Positions 13,032 through 26,091 of a stretch of DNA of 64,000 nucleotides are shown piece by piece (the stretch's first letter is position 1; every line of letters starts with the position of its first letter). The translations under genes and the position numbers were made by a program. Source of the stretch: [Phialemoniopsis] sp. UDSM-2020 (lineage: Eukaryota; Ascomycota; Sordariomycetes; Thyridiales; Thyridiaceae); assembly GCA_018873225.1 (NCBI GenBank), contig JAEILZ010000002.1:1488001-1552000 (forward strand). The letters run 5' to 3'. Below the pieces are notes generated by a model that did not search any database, was not told where the DNA came from, and saw nothing but the letters and a program-made list of their open reading frames with translations.

Positions 13032-13664
13032 ATGTCTACCCGACAGGCTACCCTGTGAGTCGACGTCCCGATTCCATCTCTGCAATCTGGCCATACTGAC
13101 ACTGCTCTGCTCCGCCTCAGTTCTCTCTATAGGAGGTCATTAAAGCTCGCTCTCGACTGGGCCGTCCATCGGCATCTCTGGCGCGGACAGGCCCTCTACA
13201 TCCGATCTCTCTTCGAGGCCAACAGAAACATCACAGACCCACGGCAACAAAGGGTATGCCCCCCTCCCCGAAGATACACGTCGGGCTTTGCTTTTATTGG
13301 CGAGTTGGAGAGCAATGGATTGATGCTGACCTATCGTTGTAGGCCCTCTTGAAGGAGACAGAGAAGCTATTGGAGAAGTGGAAGCACCCTGATCCTTATT
13401 GTCATCCGACGGCACCTGGAGGTATGTGCCACTGCTGCAGTGTGCCTTTGTTCTGCGGTCCCTTCTGGTGGAGATGACTCTCGAGACTGACGTGCGTGAA
13501 CCATACAGGCTCCAAATACGAGAGAAACTTGGCGGCGCCAATCCTCGACCGTGAGTGCCCCCTCTTTGAATTGATCCATTCTTTCAATTCAATACCAAGT
13601 TGTACCAGACACGTTGAGCTTGTGACTAATGTGCTTGGTAGCTCCCCCTCCTCTCAAATACTAG
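13032..13664 (+). CDS. NDUFB9: NADH:ubiquinone oxidoreductase B22-type subunit (LYR protein)
   Basis: The 99-aa protein is assembled from five exons (13032-13054, 13121-13253, 13343-13421, 13509-13550, 13642-13664). The N-terminus carries the LYR motif LYRR at residues 10-13, followed by SLKLALDW, WRGQALYIRSLFEAN and, near the end, GGSKYERN and a proline-rich finish. This pattern identifies the B22/NDUFB9 accessory subunit of respiratory complex I, which sits in the membrane arm and binds the acyl carrier protein through its LYR region. Exon 1 encodes only seven full codons, so the LYR motif lies just after the first splice junction and the gene is easily missed by ORF callers. All joins are frame-consistent and the stop TAG follows directly after the last PPPPLKY residues. 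Confidence 0.93.
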
Positions 13665-14805
<1,141 letters not shown>

Positions 14806-16538
14806 TTTGATTGTTTGGGTGGTTGGGGTGAAAAGGTTGAGAGTGTGGTTTAGCTGATGCTGGACGCGAGGGTCGAGATGTTCGAGTGCGAAAAGTGGCG
14901 GCTTGGATGAGAAATTTGGGGGGATGAAGATGGGAAGCAGGTTGAAGGTTGGTGGGGGAGTTGGCAGTTAAGTAGTTTTCCCAGTGCGAGATGCGCGATC
15001 ACGGATCACCACGCATCACAATTGGCGCTAAGCCCAAAGGGGTGCATGTCTTTTTGGGCGTGGCGTGGGAAAAATGGGCGAAAATCGCAGGCAGACAGGG
15101 GGGCGTGTTTGCACTAATACTTGTATAGCTAAGGTAAGGTAAATATGGGAATTTGGATGGTGGGAACCGCCGCATTCCCCCACATCTCACTTATCAGACA
15201 CGCGCAGCAGCGCGCGCCCGCAGCCATCGCCAGTGTCCCTGTCCTTTGTCAGAAGCAAGTCCTGCTCCCCCCTTCCCCTTCTCCTCCTCCAACCGTCATG
15301 CATCCAGGGTCATTGTACTACGTCTACTTACGGAGTAGTGGGCGTTGTGTTTACCCGGACGAAATCTGGGAATGAGAATAAAATAAAATAAAATAAAATA
15401 AAATAAAATAGAGCAGAACGAGATAGCGTCATTGCACCAACAAAGTACCCAAGTTAGAGTCACTTAATCCGCACTTGTGACATCTGTCTTCAACACTGGA
15501 ATATTTCCTACTACTTTGCACGTAGATCATGATGATTTGCAATAGAACAAAACATTCGGAAGTCACACGAGTTCCTCCTCATATCTCTCCCCTAATGTGG
15601 TGCAATGGAGTCAATGACATATCATGTTACTTGGGGGATTCGTGGCTCCCAGCCAGTCTTGATTGATATCTATGTACATGCAGATGAGGACCGTCGAGCT
15701 GCTTCTTTGACATCAGGTTGGAGAAAGCTTGGCCAAGACTGCATACACTGAAGCAAAGATGGATCCTCGAGACATACAGAGTAGCTACGCGGCTGGATGG
15801 TGGAACGAGCTATCCTCAATTGAGCTTGACATTTTGCTGAATCGGGTCAAATCAAATTCAAAGCAAAAAGTAGGTACCTGAATTGAGTAAACAAAAAAAA
15901 TAAAGAGAGAAGCAAATTAAATCGAACCCGCCAAGCCTGAAGGCAAGCTGGGGTCCTGTTTTGACGAGGACTGGAGACAGTATGCGCGACGACGCGTCTG
16001 GTTTGTAGGGGTGCTACTGGGACTGACGGGGGAGTTGACGCGCCGGTGGGGGAGCGTAACTACGTATCTGGAGCATTGGCGAGCCTGGCAGTGGTGGGTG
16101 GGTGATTTCAATGTTGTTTTGTGAAGGAAGCTTGGAGGGCGGGCAAGGCGGGCTGCTCCACGCACGGGCCACTCCACCTGGCATCTGGGCTTGGGAACTC
16201 TTTTTGGCGCGTCAAATCAGTAGCTCTGCGGGTCCCCAGACCACCAACCAAATCAGGCCCAGCCACTTGCCTGTGTGTGTGTGCTTTTTTGCCCACCCCT
16301 CCCCTTCCCTCCTCCCCCAAAATAAAGGTCCAGAAATCAGTAAAGCCACTAGCCTCTGTCGCGTCCACCTACAAAAACCTCACGCACCCCCCCATCTTTC
16401 CAATTCTTTCCTTCGACAACATTCATCATCGACTTTCTCTCACGACCGAACGACTCACTTCGCAGCATTCATCTGCCTCATCTCATCCAACTCTCAAATC
16501 TTCACCCTTTTTCCAAAAACCCAACCCAAACCGCCAAG
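14806..16538. promoter_or_regulatory. Divergent H2A-H2B intergenic region
   Basis: These 1733 bp separate the start codons of H2A and H2B and must drive both. ATTGG (CCAAT on minus) occurs at 15021-15025 and 16075-16079. An (AAAAT)n microsatellite lies at 15377-15410. The 200 bp before H2B are strongly C/T-rich, typical of fungal highly expressed gene leaders. Plus-strand reading frames at 16102-16842 are overlap artefacts of this pyrimidine-rich leader and the H2B exon. Confidence 0.55.
15377..15410. repeat. (AAAAT)n microsatellite
   Basis: About seven perfect copies of the pentamer AAAAT/ATAAA lie in the H2A-H2B spacer. Confidence 0.95.
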
Positions 16539-17101
<563 letters not shown>

Positions 17102-17579
17102 GCATGTGCTTTTCCTGCTTTTCTTGTTTTTCTCTAGGGCATCGGGATTTGCTTGGCATTTGGGTGTCATGATGAGACTGACCAAGGCTGCCCTGTTCCT
17201 TGGAGTCTCTTAATGCGTTACGGATGGTCTGCTTTTTTATGGGGGCAATGTCTTCACGGTCAACGGGGTTCGCGGTGCTGTACAATACCTACAGATTAGG
17301 ATTTTCGGAAATGAACTCTTGCACATGAACAAAAAAAACACAGCGCTCTCAATCTCTTGCACTTCACATCTGATGCGTCTCTATTGAATCACATTCGCTA
17401 ACACTCTCTATTTCTATTCGGGGGCGATATGGACGGTTTGTCATACTTGCTTCCAGAATGCCACGAACGACACGGAAGCCCACGACAACTTGCCCGTGAT
17501 GATTGTCATGGCGAGGCGACAGCCCCAAACAGGCACGAAAATCACAGATGGCGGCAATGCCAGCCAGCCGAGTGTTTGC
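17102..17579. other. Convergent intergenic region H2B / SQS1
   Basis: A 478-bp spacer between converging genes with 3' untranslated sequence and an A-rich run near 17330. No gene seen. Confidence 0.6.
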
Positions 17580-19861
17580 TCATCCGAGGCCAGCTTTAGT
17601 CCGCTTGACGACATGCGCAATGGGCTGCTTGATGCCTTTGTTATCCATGGCGCCCAGCCCCATACCGCTCATCCATCCCATCTTTTCCAGCATGGCCCGA
17701 CCGCGGTTCGTCCCTGCGATCTCCGGAGCCGAACCGCCTACGACTTCGCCTTCACGGTACGTGACCGCGGCGTTGTTTGCGCGACCGCCACCGCCGCCGC
17801 CTCCGCCGGGTGGCCGTCTCGTTGTGCGGCTCCTTTCGTCGGGTCTCGGGAAATAGCGACGCTTGACGCGAGCAAATGCCTGCTCGAACGATGATTCTCC
17901 GTATTTGACAGTGTACTTGGTGCGATGTAGGACAGGCCGCCGCTGGTCGCCACTGCCCGTGGATTTGGACTTGATCTTGAATCGGTTGGCAATCTCGTGA
18001 ACGATCTTGCGCGCAGAGGCGTCCATGGGCGGAAGAGGGAGGCTGGACAACAAGTGAAGTTAGAACAAGTGAGTCGCTTTGGCCTCTGGAGGGAGAGCAG
18101 TGGAAGCATCAAAGGACGAAGCGATGCGTGCAGGGAGGCTTACATTTCATCGGAACCGAGAAGGAAGGTCCGCAACTCGATGCTAAAGGCCTCTAGGCTG
18201 ATACCGCCCATGTATTTGACACGAGGATCGTCGGGATTGGCATGCTTGCCAAGCAAGCCCTGAGCCCGAAGCTCCTCACGCTGGGCCTTCTTTTCCTTCT
18301 TGCGCAATCGGTCTTTCTGCCACGCCGTTTCAAGCGCCACTTCGAGTTCCGAGTCGGACACGTCGAACGATGGCGCGGCGCGTGAGTTCTTCGGTTTCTT
18401 AGCCAGGTTGGAAGGAGACCAATTGGAGAGATCAAAGCTGTCAAAAGCGTCGGCCAGGGCGCTGGCACTGACTGATCGCCCTTGGGATTTCGCTGGCGCG
18501 TCTAGATAACCTTGAACTGAGAATTTCTTACTTCTCGGCTTGGGCTTCATGGCCTTGGCGTAAGTCTCGTCGAAGAGAAGTAGCTCGTCGCCGCCCAGCC
18601 CCAGTTCTTCCTGTTTGGCCAGTAGGGCGGCGAGCTGCGCGTCGTCAATGTCAGCATCCATATCATCCGCTCCCTCGTCGGCTTGGTCGTCACTTGTTCC
18701 ACCGCCCATCGCCTCCTCGTCTGAGTCAAGCGAGTGATCACCCACACCCAGTCCGTCGTGAAGCCCAAGACCATGATCGCTACGGGAATCGTCGCTACCA
18801 GACTCGCTGTCATCATCTACTACGATAGCGTTGTCTGAGCCGCCCAGATCCCGCGAGAGCAGCTGGTTTTGTTCGAGGAGATCTGCTAAATCAGACCCGC
18901 TCATGTTCCTGATGTAGTCTGCGAGAATAGCATCATCGGTGTTGTCCTCTTCATCCTCACAATGCCCCTGGACAGGAAGATCCGTGGATGCATTTTGGGT
19001 TTGGCGCGACTGGCCCAGCGCAGGACTGGTTCTGGGGGTTTGGACAGTGACCGGAGCTTCCAGATCTGCCTCCACGGCAGTGATCTCTTGTCGGATGGAA
19101 GCCATGCCTAACGGCGTCGCTTCCTTGCTCATCCTAGGCTCCCTTCCCTTGAACAGAACAACGTCCTCGCTCGAGTCTGACTCGGTGCCGGGCGAGCTGT
19201 GTCTGTACTCTGGCACGATAACGGTGGCCTCTGACCGGACACCGAGTGCTGGATCGCCGGCTGTGTCGAAGAAGAATGGCTGTGCTCCCACGCCGGCTTT
19301 AGCAGGCTCGCTTGGAGACGTGGTTGAGTGCTCTTCCGCCCAGGCGTTTGGTGTGCTGTCTTTTGGCAATGGTGTATCATCGCAAAAGTCAGGCGCGTCG
19401 ACAGAGGTGGCACGAGCGAAACTTATATCCGCCGGAGAACTGGCGGCGCCCGGTGGCCCCTGACCATCGTGATCGTCCTCATCGTCCTGGGCGTCTTGAT
19501 CTAGATCTTCCTCTAGATTGAGCTCTGGGAGTGGCTCGATGAGGCCGGCGCTAACAAAAGCCACGGGTCTGTCCCTTAACTTGGCGGCTCGGTCCCAGCC
19601 AGAGGTACCATGAGCGGTGTTTCTAGCTTCATCCTGCAACGTAAAGCCGTGAGCTAGATAGATAGCCAGGCATGAGTAAGCAGGAAATATTCAATCGGAA
19701 GTTTAAGCAGGCCATGACATACCAGGCGATCCGCGTGCATCTGCAAACGTCCTGTAGAGAGACTGGGGGGTTTCGGCCTGCCGGCCAGGTCTGGTTGACG
19801 CTGCGGCCGCACGTATCCGGGCAGCCTTTGCACCGCGAGCCCCCTTTTTGTTCTTGGCCAT
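17580..19861 (-). CDS. SQS1: R3H and G-patch domain protein, SQS1-like splicing cofactor
   Basis: Three exons (19861-19723, 19653-18144, 18042-17580) give 703 aa. The N-terminus is basic (MAKNKKGARGAKAARIRAAA), followed by the conserved GFTLQDEARNT segment that spans the first splice junction. A long acidic, Asp/Ser-rich region covers roughly residues 80-400. An R3H-type segment follows at about 540-610 (FLLGSDEILPLPPMD, then ARKIVHEIANRFKIKSKS). A G-patch closes the protein (LEKMGWMSGMGLGAMDN, GIKQPI) in the last 40 residues. In yeast Sqs1/Pfa1 uses the G-patch to stimulate the DEAH helicase Prp43 in spliceosome and ribosome work. The phase-2 join of exons 2 and 3 removes a 101-bp intron and fuses GSDE to ILPLPPMD. 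The family assignment is firm; a role with Prp43 is inferred from the family. Confidence 0.9.
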
Positions 19862-20949
19862 GCCACTGCAATAGATGAGGCGCTCACTGCCTGGTGGTGC
19901 CGGGTCGGCAGAATAGCAGACTAGCAAAGTGAGTCCAGAGTGAGTGACGGGCGAGGCTAAATCAACGTGACTGAAAAGTGTTTCTTATTGGTGGGAGTGG
20001 ATGCGGATGCAGCGAGTGGCCTTGGATCAAAGAGTGTGCAGCTCGGGCTGAGAGTAGACATCTGAAGATGCCTGCCCGAAGATTGCAACAGGGCGAGCTG
20101 ATACTTTGAGTACACGAGGGGGTCAAAGTTGATGATTTGTGATGGTGATGGTGGGTATGAGTTGTGGCTACTACCTACGGCGGGCGGCGGTCACGGGCGG
20201 GTCCAAAAATGATTCAAGATAGCCCGGGGATGACTGGAGATGATCCATGACTCTTCTATCTACCTACTTACATAGACTTGAGTGTACTTGGGACTACTCC
20301 AGATCAGTTCCTGATGCATCTAGTCTTATTTCTTACTAGTTGCTTATCTTCATCTTCTTCCTCCTTGCCGGATGACTGATTTGTACACTGTGCTTCATTC
20401 AAGCACAGGCGGCTGCCTGCCTGCCTACTGCCATTGTCACAAGCCCCCCTGCAGTGCTCTCTCCCTGGTCGCCTGAGGCTGGTGTGGGCCCTACCCACCC
20501 AACCTCCACTCTTCTTTTGGCTCGACCAAACACGGGCGGTCGTCATACCTACCTAACCTTCCGTACCAAGCATCAGCAGCAGCAACAGCATCACCACACG
20601 GCCGCCTTGCTCCCCCACCCCCCCAAAGCACAATAGATTGTATCCCATTCAGTCCATCACTCTCGCTCCCATTCCTCTTACGTGAAACTGTCCGCAACAT
20701 CGTTGGACTTTGATCTCTTCGGAAGACATTTTGGCATCAAGATCTGGTCTGGTTCGGTCCAGCCTGGTCTACTAAGCGCATGACGACGATGCGGGGAAGG
20801 ATATTGGCCTGAAGCGTCTACCCTTCTTGCCGTCCCTTCGTCTTGCTAACCCTCATCCATATCCATATCCATATCCATACCCATACAATACAACAATATC
20901 GCCGCCCTTATCGCATATCTCATCACAAGAAACACCGCACAAACAAGAC
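19862..20949. promoter_or_regulatory. Divergent SQS1-ATG4 promoter region
   Basis: The 1088 bp contain the upstream regions of both genes and no recognisable gene. A hexameric (CCATAT)n repeat lies at 20854-20886 in the probable ATG4 5' leader. The ATG4 frame is open upstream through this repeat, but I see no ATG in that extension. Confidence 0.5.
20854..20886. repeat. (CCATAT)n microsatellite in ATG4 leader
   Basis: About four to five copies of CCATAT lie just upstream of the ATG4 start. Confidence 0.9.
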
Positions 20950-22564
20950 ATGGCTGGTGCCCCAATCATTGATGCTGCCGTAGCCGGGGCTGCGGATCTC
21001 GGCAGATATGGTCGCCGCATTGTCAAGATGATCTGGGACTCGGCGCCTGTCAACGACCCGGCTGTCGACATCCCAGTTTGGTGTCTGGGATGCTCCTATA
21101 CACTCGGGAGCAGCAGTGACCCTGACCGCCGCCGGCACTCGAACGTCCGAACCACACCGTCCCCTTCGCACAGCGCCGCGACAACCACATCGCTACCTCC
21201 AACAGCCATTGCGGCGCCCGATACGCCTCCCGAATCCGCCTCAAGTAGTTTTAGTTCATCTCTGGCATACGAAGACACCGACGACAGTGGTGGCTGGCCT
21301 GCCGCCTTCCTCGATGATTTCGAGTCCCGCATCTGGATGACGTACCGGTCCAACTTCGAAATGATCCCCAGATCCACCGACCCCAAGGCCTCGAATTCCC
21401 TCTCCTTCAGCATGCGCCTGAGGACCCTCGGTGACCAGTCCGGCTTTACCTCGGATAGCGGCTGGGGCTGCATGATACGCTCTGGCCAGTGTCTACTTGC
21501 AAATGCTCTTGCGATGCTCGAGCTTGGTCGTGGTATGTCTCGCCCCGGAACCCGAGCCCTGGGTGCACCCTTGAACCCTCCTCCGTTCATTCCGGCTGAT
21601 GTGATGGCGCGAGGGCAGAGTGGCGACGCGGCGATAACAGCATGAAAGAGAGACAGCTACTGTCACTGTTTGCAGATGACCCGAGAGCTCCTTACTCTAT
21701 TCATAGCTTTGTTAGACACGGCGCTGAGGCGTGTGGCAAGTATCCCGGCGAGTGGTTTGGCCCCTCAGCCACGACACGATGTATCCGGTATGAAAGGCTT
21801 GCCCATCCATCTTGGCCAGGCTATGAATTTGTCTAACTTGATGTCGCGCAGGGCACTCACCAATGCCCAGCAGGGCCCTCTGCGTGTTTACTCGACCGGC
21901 GACCTCCCCGATGTGTATGAAGACACCTTCATGGCCACGGCCAAGCCCGACAACGACCAGTTTCACCCTACGCTGATTCTTGTGAGTACAAGGCTCGGCA
22001 TAGACAAGATCAACCCGGTCTACTGGGAGGCTCTCACGTCTAGTCTTCAGTTGCCCCAATCCGTCGGCATCGCTGGGTAAGCGCTCCTGAACCCAATTGA
22101 GGCCCGTCGTGCACGTCTGCCGTCTGCCACGGCCAACAAGATGCTCACCATGATTCCTTAGGGGCCGACCTTCGTCATCACATTACTTTGTTGGCGCCCA
22201 ACGATCTCCAGACAACCAGGGTTCCTTTCTATACTACCTCGACCCCCACTTTACACGGCCCGCCCTTCCGTTCCGGGGTGAGGTCGGGGACTACACGACG
22301 GACGAGATCGACTCGTGTCACACACGGCGGTTGCGGCGGCTTCATATCCGCGAGATAGACCCAAGCATGCTCATAGCCTTTCTCATTCGAGACGAGGACG
22401 ACTGGGAGGTGTGGAAGAGCTCCGTCAAGCATGTACAGGGCAAGGCCATCATCAACATCTCTCCGAATGATCCCGCCGGGGGCAGGGCTCCCGGCCGACA
22501 TGAGGCTATTGATGAGGTCGAGATTCTGAGCGATGACGACGCAGACACGATCCTCGAGGCATAG
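20950..22564 (+). CDS. ATG4: Cysteine protease ATG4 (autophagin)
   Basis: Four exons (20950-21532, 21619-21787, 21852-22076, 22162-22564) give 459 aa. The peptidase C54 triad is visible: Cys174 in SGWGCMIRSGQ, and Asp353/His355 in YYLDPHFTRP. Other conserved blocks are IWMTYRSNFEMIP, FTSDSGWGCM and SSSHYFVGAQ. ATG4 cleaves the C-terminal extension of ATG8 to expose its glycine and later removes ATG8 from phosphatidylethanolamine, so it is essential for autophagosome formation in the cytosol. The C-terminus is acidic (VEILSDDDAD), with an LIR-like FXXI/L arrangement possible but not certain. Exon 2 begins in phase 1 after a GTATGT donor, giving EWRRGDNSMKERQLLSLF. All joins keep frame. It converges on JJJ1. 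Confidence 0.95.
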
Positions 22565-22890
22565 TGCCCAACCTTTGGTCCCGTTCGGGCGGTCCTTGCT
22601 ATTGAAGTTGGAAGAGGAGCAGCCGGACATGGATACCTGGGGTGATTAGACCAGGCGGCGCGCAATGTATGTGGGCGATATGTACTTCAGTGTCGCCAGG
22701 GCTTCTTTTCTATCACGCCATCCCAACGTTGCAAGCATAAAGCTGTGTATCAACCCCCGAGGGCGATAATATCGACTTTGACGGCACGACTGCTCAGAGC
22801 ACTAATGCCCATATACTAGGGCGCTTTTCTTCGGTGGGCACGGATGTGCCACACGACGTGGCGCAAAGTCTTGCAGCCACCACAAGTCTT
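22565..22890. other. Convergent spacer ATG4 / JJJ1
   Basis: 326 bp between converging stop codons. Nothing beyond presumed 3' untranslated sequence is seen. Confidence 0.6.
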
Positions 22891-24698
22891 TCACTTTTTA
22901 ATTCTCCTGCCGCCCTTGGCAGACTTGGTCTTGGCCGGGACTAGCTTAGCATGACCTAGCTCGTTGATATGCTCAAACAGCTTGGTCCGGGATAGAAACG
23001 TCTCTTTGCAGATCGCGCACTGGTGCTGATAGAACTGTCAGTCAGTAGCAATCCTGGTTTCGCATCGGGATGTTCTCTTGGTCCTTAGGGTAACCTACAG
23101 TGGCCTCGGCCTGCGCCTGGGCAGCACCACGCGCTGCCTTTTTCTCCCTTTTGGCTCTGGCCATGCCGACCTTTTTGGGGCCAGCCTGGGTATCGATATC
23201 GAGTGTGTTCATTTGAGAGGAGAGAGAAGGGTCGCTGTCGAGGCTGGCCAGCTCTGCGGGTTCAGCTTGCGAGGTGGCGGCCATGAGGCGGTCTTGGACA
23301 GAATCCCGCGGGGCATAGTCATCGTCCAAGGAGTCGTATGGAGAAGGGCTGGAAGGACCGTCGGTAACGGGCTCGTCCATGGCGTCATCGGGTTCTTGCC
23401 TGAGTGGTTCAGCGGGTGGGTTTTGTGCACTGGGGGCATTGGTTTCGGGCTCAGTAGCACCGGTCTTAGCAGCATCGTCAGATGAATGCGCAGATGGCTC
23501 CCCGACTACGCGATTGTCTTGCTCAGAGTCTGTCTTGTGTTCGTCAAGTGCGAAAGCCGAATCCTCCTTTTTCATTTCTCGGCGCAACTGCTGCACTGCC
23601 TTGACGTGTTTCTTGCTCTTCTCGTGGGCTTCGAACTGCTTCTCGCTCTTGAATGACTTGTTGCACACGACACACTCGATCTGTTCGACCTCGGACTCGT
23701 CCTCGCTCATGGAAAACTCGCTCAGATGATCCTCGTCGGGGTCGCGGGACCTGATCCATTCCGGCTCCGTGTAGTTTGCCATTCTCTCTTGATTCGCTGC
23801 TCTGGACCTGGCAGCCTGTGCCGCTGCCGAGTCGCGCAATGTCTGTTGTCTTTCTGCCTCGGACTGACTGCTGGGGATATACCTGGGATCCCTCTTCTTG
23901 ACAAAGGCGACGAGAGATCTGACAGCGTCGTTGAAATCGCGGATGGCGTCGTCTCGGAATTTCTTGTTTTCCTTCTCCATCAGACGGCGGATGCGGCGAT
24001 CGGGGGCATCGGTGAGTCGATACTTGTCCTTCCAGCTGAAGGACTTCTTGGTGGAGAAGGCAGACCAGACGCCGTAAAAGGGTTTGGCCGCAACGTCGTA
24101 GCCGTCATTGGCAGAGCCAAAGGGGGGGTATTGGAGGACGGGCTGGCCGTCCCAGTCGCAGGCGGCCGCTTCTTCTGCAGCGAGTTGATCGAAGGTGAGG
24201 TTGAGAATGCCAAAGAAGCCCCTGGGACTGTCGTCGAAGGGCACGCTCGAGTTGAAACGGCCCATGAGCGAGTAGAGCTCCTCGGTGGTGGTGACGCGCA
24301 GGTTGTAATGCTCGTGCGGGCTCGAAGTATCGCCGTCGGGGTCTCCCCTGAGGATGGCATCTCGGTGCGAGTCATACCAGGCACGTTCCTGGGGGTCGGA
24401 GAGGACCTCGTAGGCTGTCTGAACTTCGGCAAACTTCCTCGTAGCATTTTGGACGTCGTTGATATTCCTGTCGGGATGGAGCTCGAGGGCCTTGCGCTTA
24501 TACGCCCGTCGTATTCTATGACACGGTGAGCTAGCTGCCTAGACTGGATGACTGGCCATGTCGATGCGCGCGCGTTGCTCACTCTTCATCTGGAGCCTGG
24601 CGATCGAGGCCTAACAGCTCATAATAGCAGGTTTTGGCAGTGGGTGGAGCTGCACCCTGCGCAGTGTCGTCGCGTGAGGCCGACTGTGCCGCACCCAT
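22891..24698 (-). CDS. JJJ1: J-domain and C2H2 zinc-finger protein JJJ1
   Basis: Three exons (24698-24583, 24515-23099, 23025-22891) give 555 aa. A J-domain occupies about residues 22-90 with the HPD motif at 52-54 (EIRRAYKRKALELHPDRN). The segment GFFGILNLTFDQLAAEEA and a PFGSANDGYD region are typical of the JJJ1/DNAJC21 family. A first C2H2 finger starts at C320 (CVVCNKSF...AHEKSKKH), then comes an acidic Ser/Pro-rich linker. A second finger is created by the last exon: C514, C517, H530, H536. A basic tail ends in GGRRIKK. In yeast, Jjj1 stimulates the Hsp70 Ssa to release Arx1 from late 60S particles in the cytoplasm. Without the last splice the frame stops early and the second finger is lost. 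Confidence 0.93.
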
Positions 24699-26091
24699 GG
24701 CGGCGGCGGCAGAGGTGGAGGGGAAACAGCCGCCGTGGTCCCTTCAAAAGGCGTCGCCTGTTGTTGTCTGTTTGCCGATACTGAAATTATACAGCTCGGA
24801 CGGTGATAGTGGTAGTCTCTCTGGTGGGGGAGGGGCGTTTTTTTTTTTTTGGGCGTCAGACGGTGTGGGTGGTTCATGCATCCATGCATGTACAGACTGA
24901 CTACTTACAAGTCTTTTGTTTTCCAGTCGACAGATAGTAACGAGCCAAGGGAGAGCCAAGGGAGAGCCAAGGGAGCCCACCAGGAGACGGGAATTGAAAA
25001 CGTGGGCTGGGGAAAGTAGAGGCTAGTGAGCGAATAGTCTATTTAGTGAGAAAGTGCTTAAGTAGATGCCGCACAAGCAGATCAAGTGTTTAATTAGGTG
25101 CAATGCCGTACAAGTTGTCGGTATCGAGGGTAGTGTCGCGAGTAAGGCGTGCTGTGCTGCTGCGATTGATCTGATCTAAAATTTCAGTCCCTGTCCCCCC
25201 CTCCGCCCTCCGCAGTACGTAATGGATGCCATATTATTTGGTGGCAAGGTTTCAACGAGGCCACCATTCGTAGGTACCATACATACAATCCTAAAGTAGC
25301 TACCTCTTATTAGCGACGGCCCCCTAAGCTGCATTCACCTTAGGCCGCTGGAGATGGAAGAGAGAGAGGCAAGAAAGAATCACCACAAGTAATAACTAAA
25401 AGGTATTCTGGAGTTCTCTTGTCTCCCTCCCTCCCTTGATTGAGCAGATTCGTCAAAGTCATCCGAACTTGGGATATTTGATTAGGTATACCTACCTAGG
25501 TAGTAAGTAGTCTTACGGATACTTGGTGGGAGTAGCGAAGACGATCTAGACCTCCCGACTACCGGCCTCTTTTCCCCCCCATTCTCGTCTTCTCGCTTCA
25601 TTAAATGATCTCATTTTTCTCCCTCTCTCTTCCACCACTCTCCTCGTCTTCTTGATGGCCCAGCTTTGCCTCTCGGCCACTACCTAACGTGTGTCTACGT
25701 CGGTTCGTGAGGTACACGGCTCGACAACCTATCGTGCCGCCGCAGTCTTGGCACTCTGCCGGCTTCATATTTCACTGCGCCCATTTGGCAACACCTTCAC
25801 ACCATTCGCACTCGAGTGCCGCTCAAGCGCCTCGCTAAACCTTTCTCGCAGCAACAAGGTCAGTCCTGCTAAACATGCCGGGCTGGCCCATTCGATATCT
25901 GATCTAACAGACTGCGTTCTCAGAGATTCATCTGCTGTGTGCACTGGGAGACAAAAGGCCAAACGCTCAAGTTGTAGCTTGCTATGCGTCGACCAACGTT
26001 CACCCATTAACCAGGCGCCGCACCTTGATCATCCAGCGCGTGAACCCCCATTAGCATCTGGGTACCTTACGGGTTCGGCTCTCCTGTGATC
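24699..26091. promoter_or_regulatory. Divergent JJJ1 - SPX/RING promoter region
   Basis: These 1393 bp hold the upstream regions of both genes. A T(11) run at about 24840, a GGGAGAGCCAA triplication at 24950-24975 and C/T-rich leader sequence at 25570-25690 are visible. No coding gene is supported; a reading frame at 25691-26089 lies in the presumed SPX-gene leader and has no family resemblance. Confidence 0.5.

Noticed and set aside
20827..20949. Upstream in-frame extension of ATG4 (PYPYPY-rich)
   Set aside because: It has no ATG (starts at TTG) and is encoded by a microsatellite; the first ATG at 20950 fits the family.
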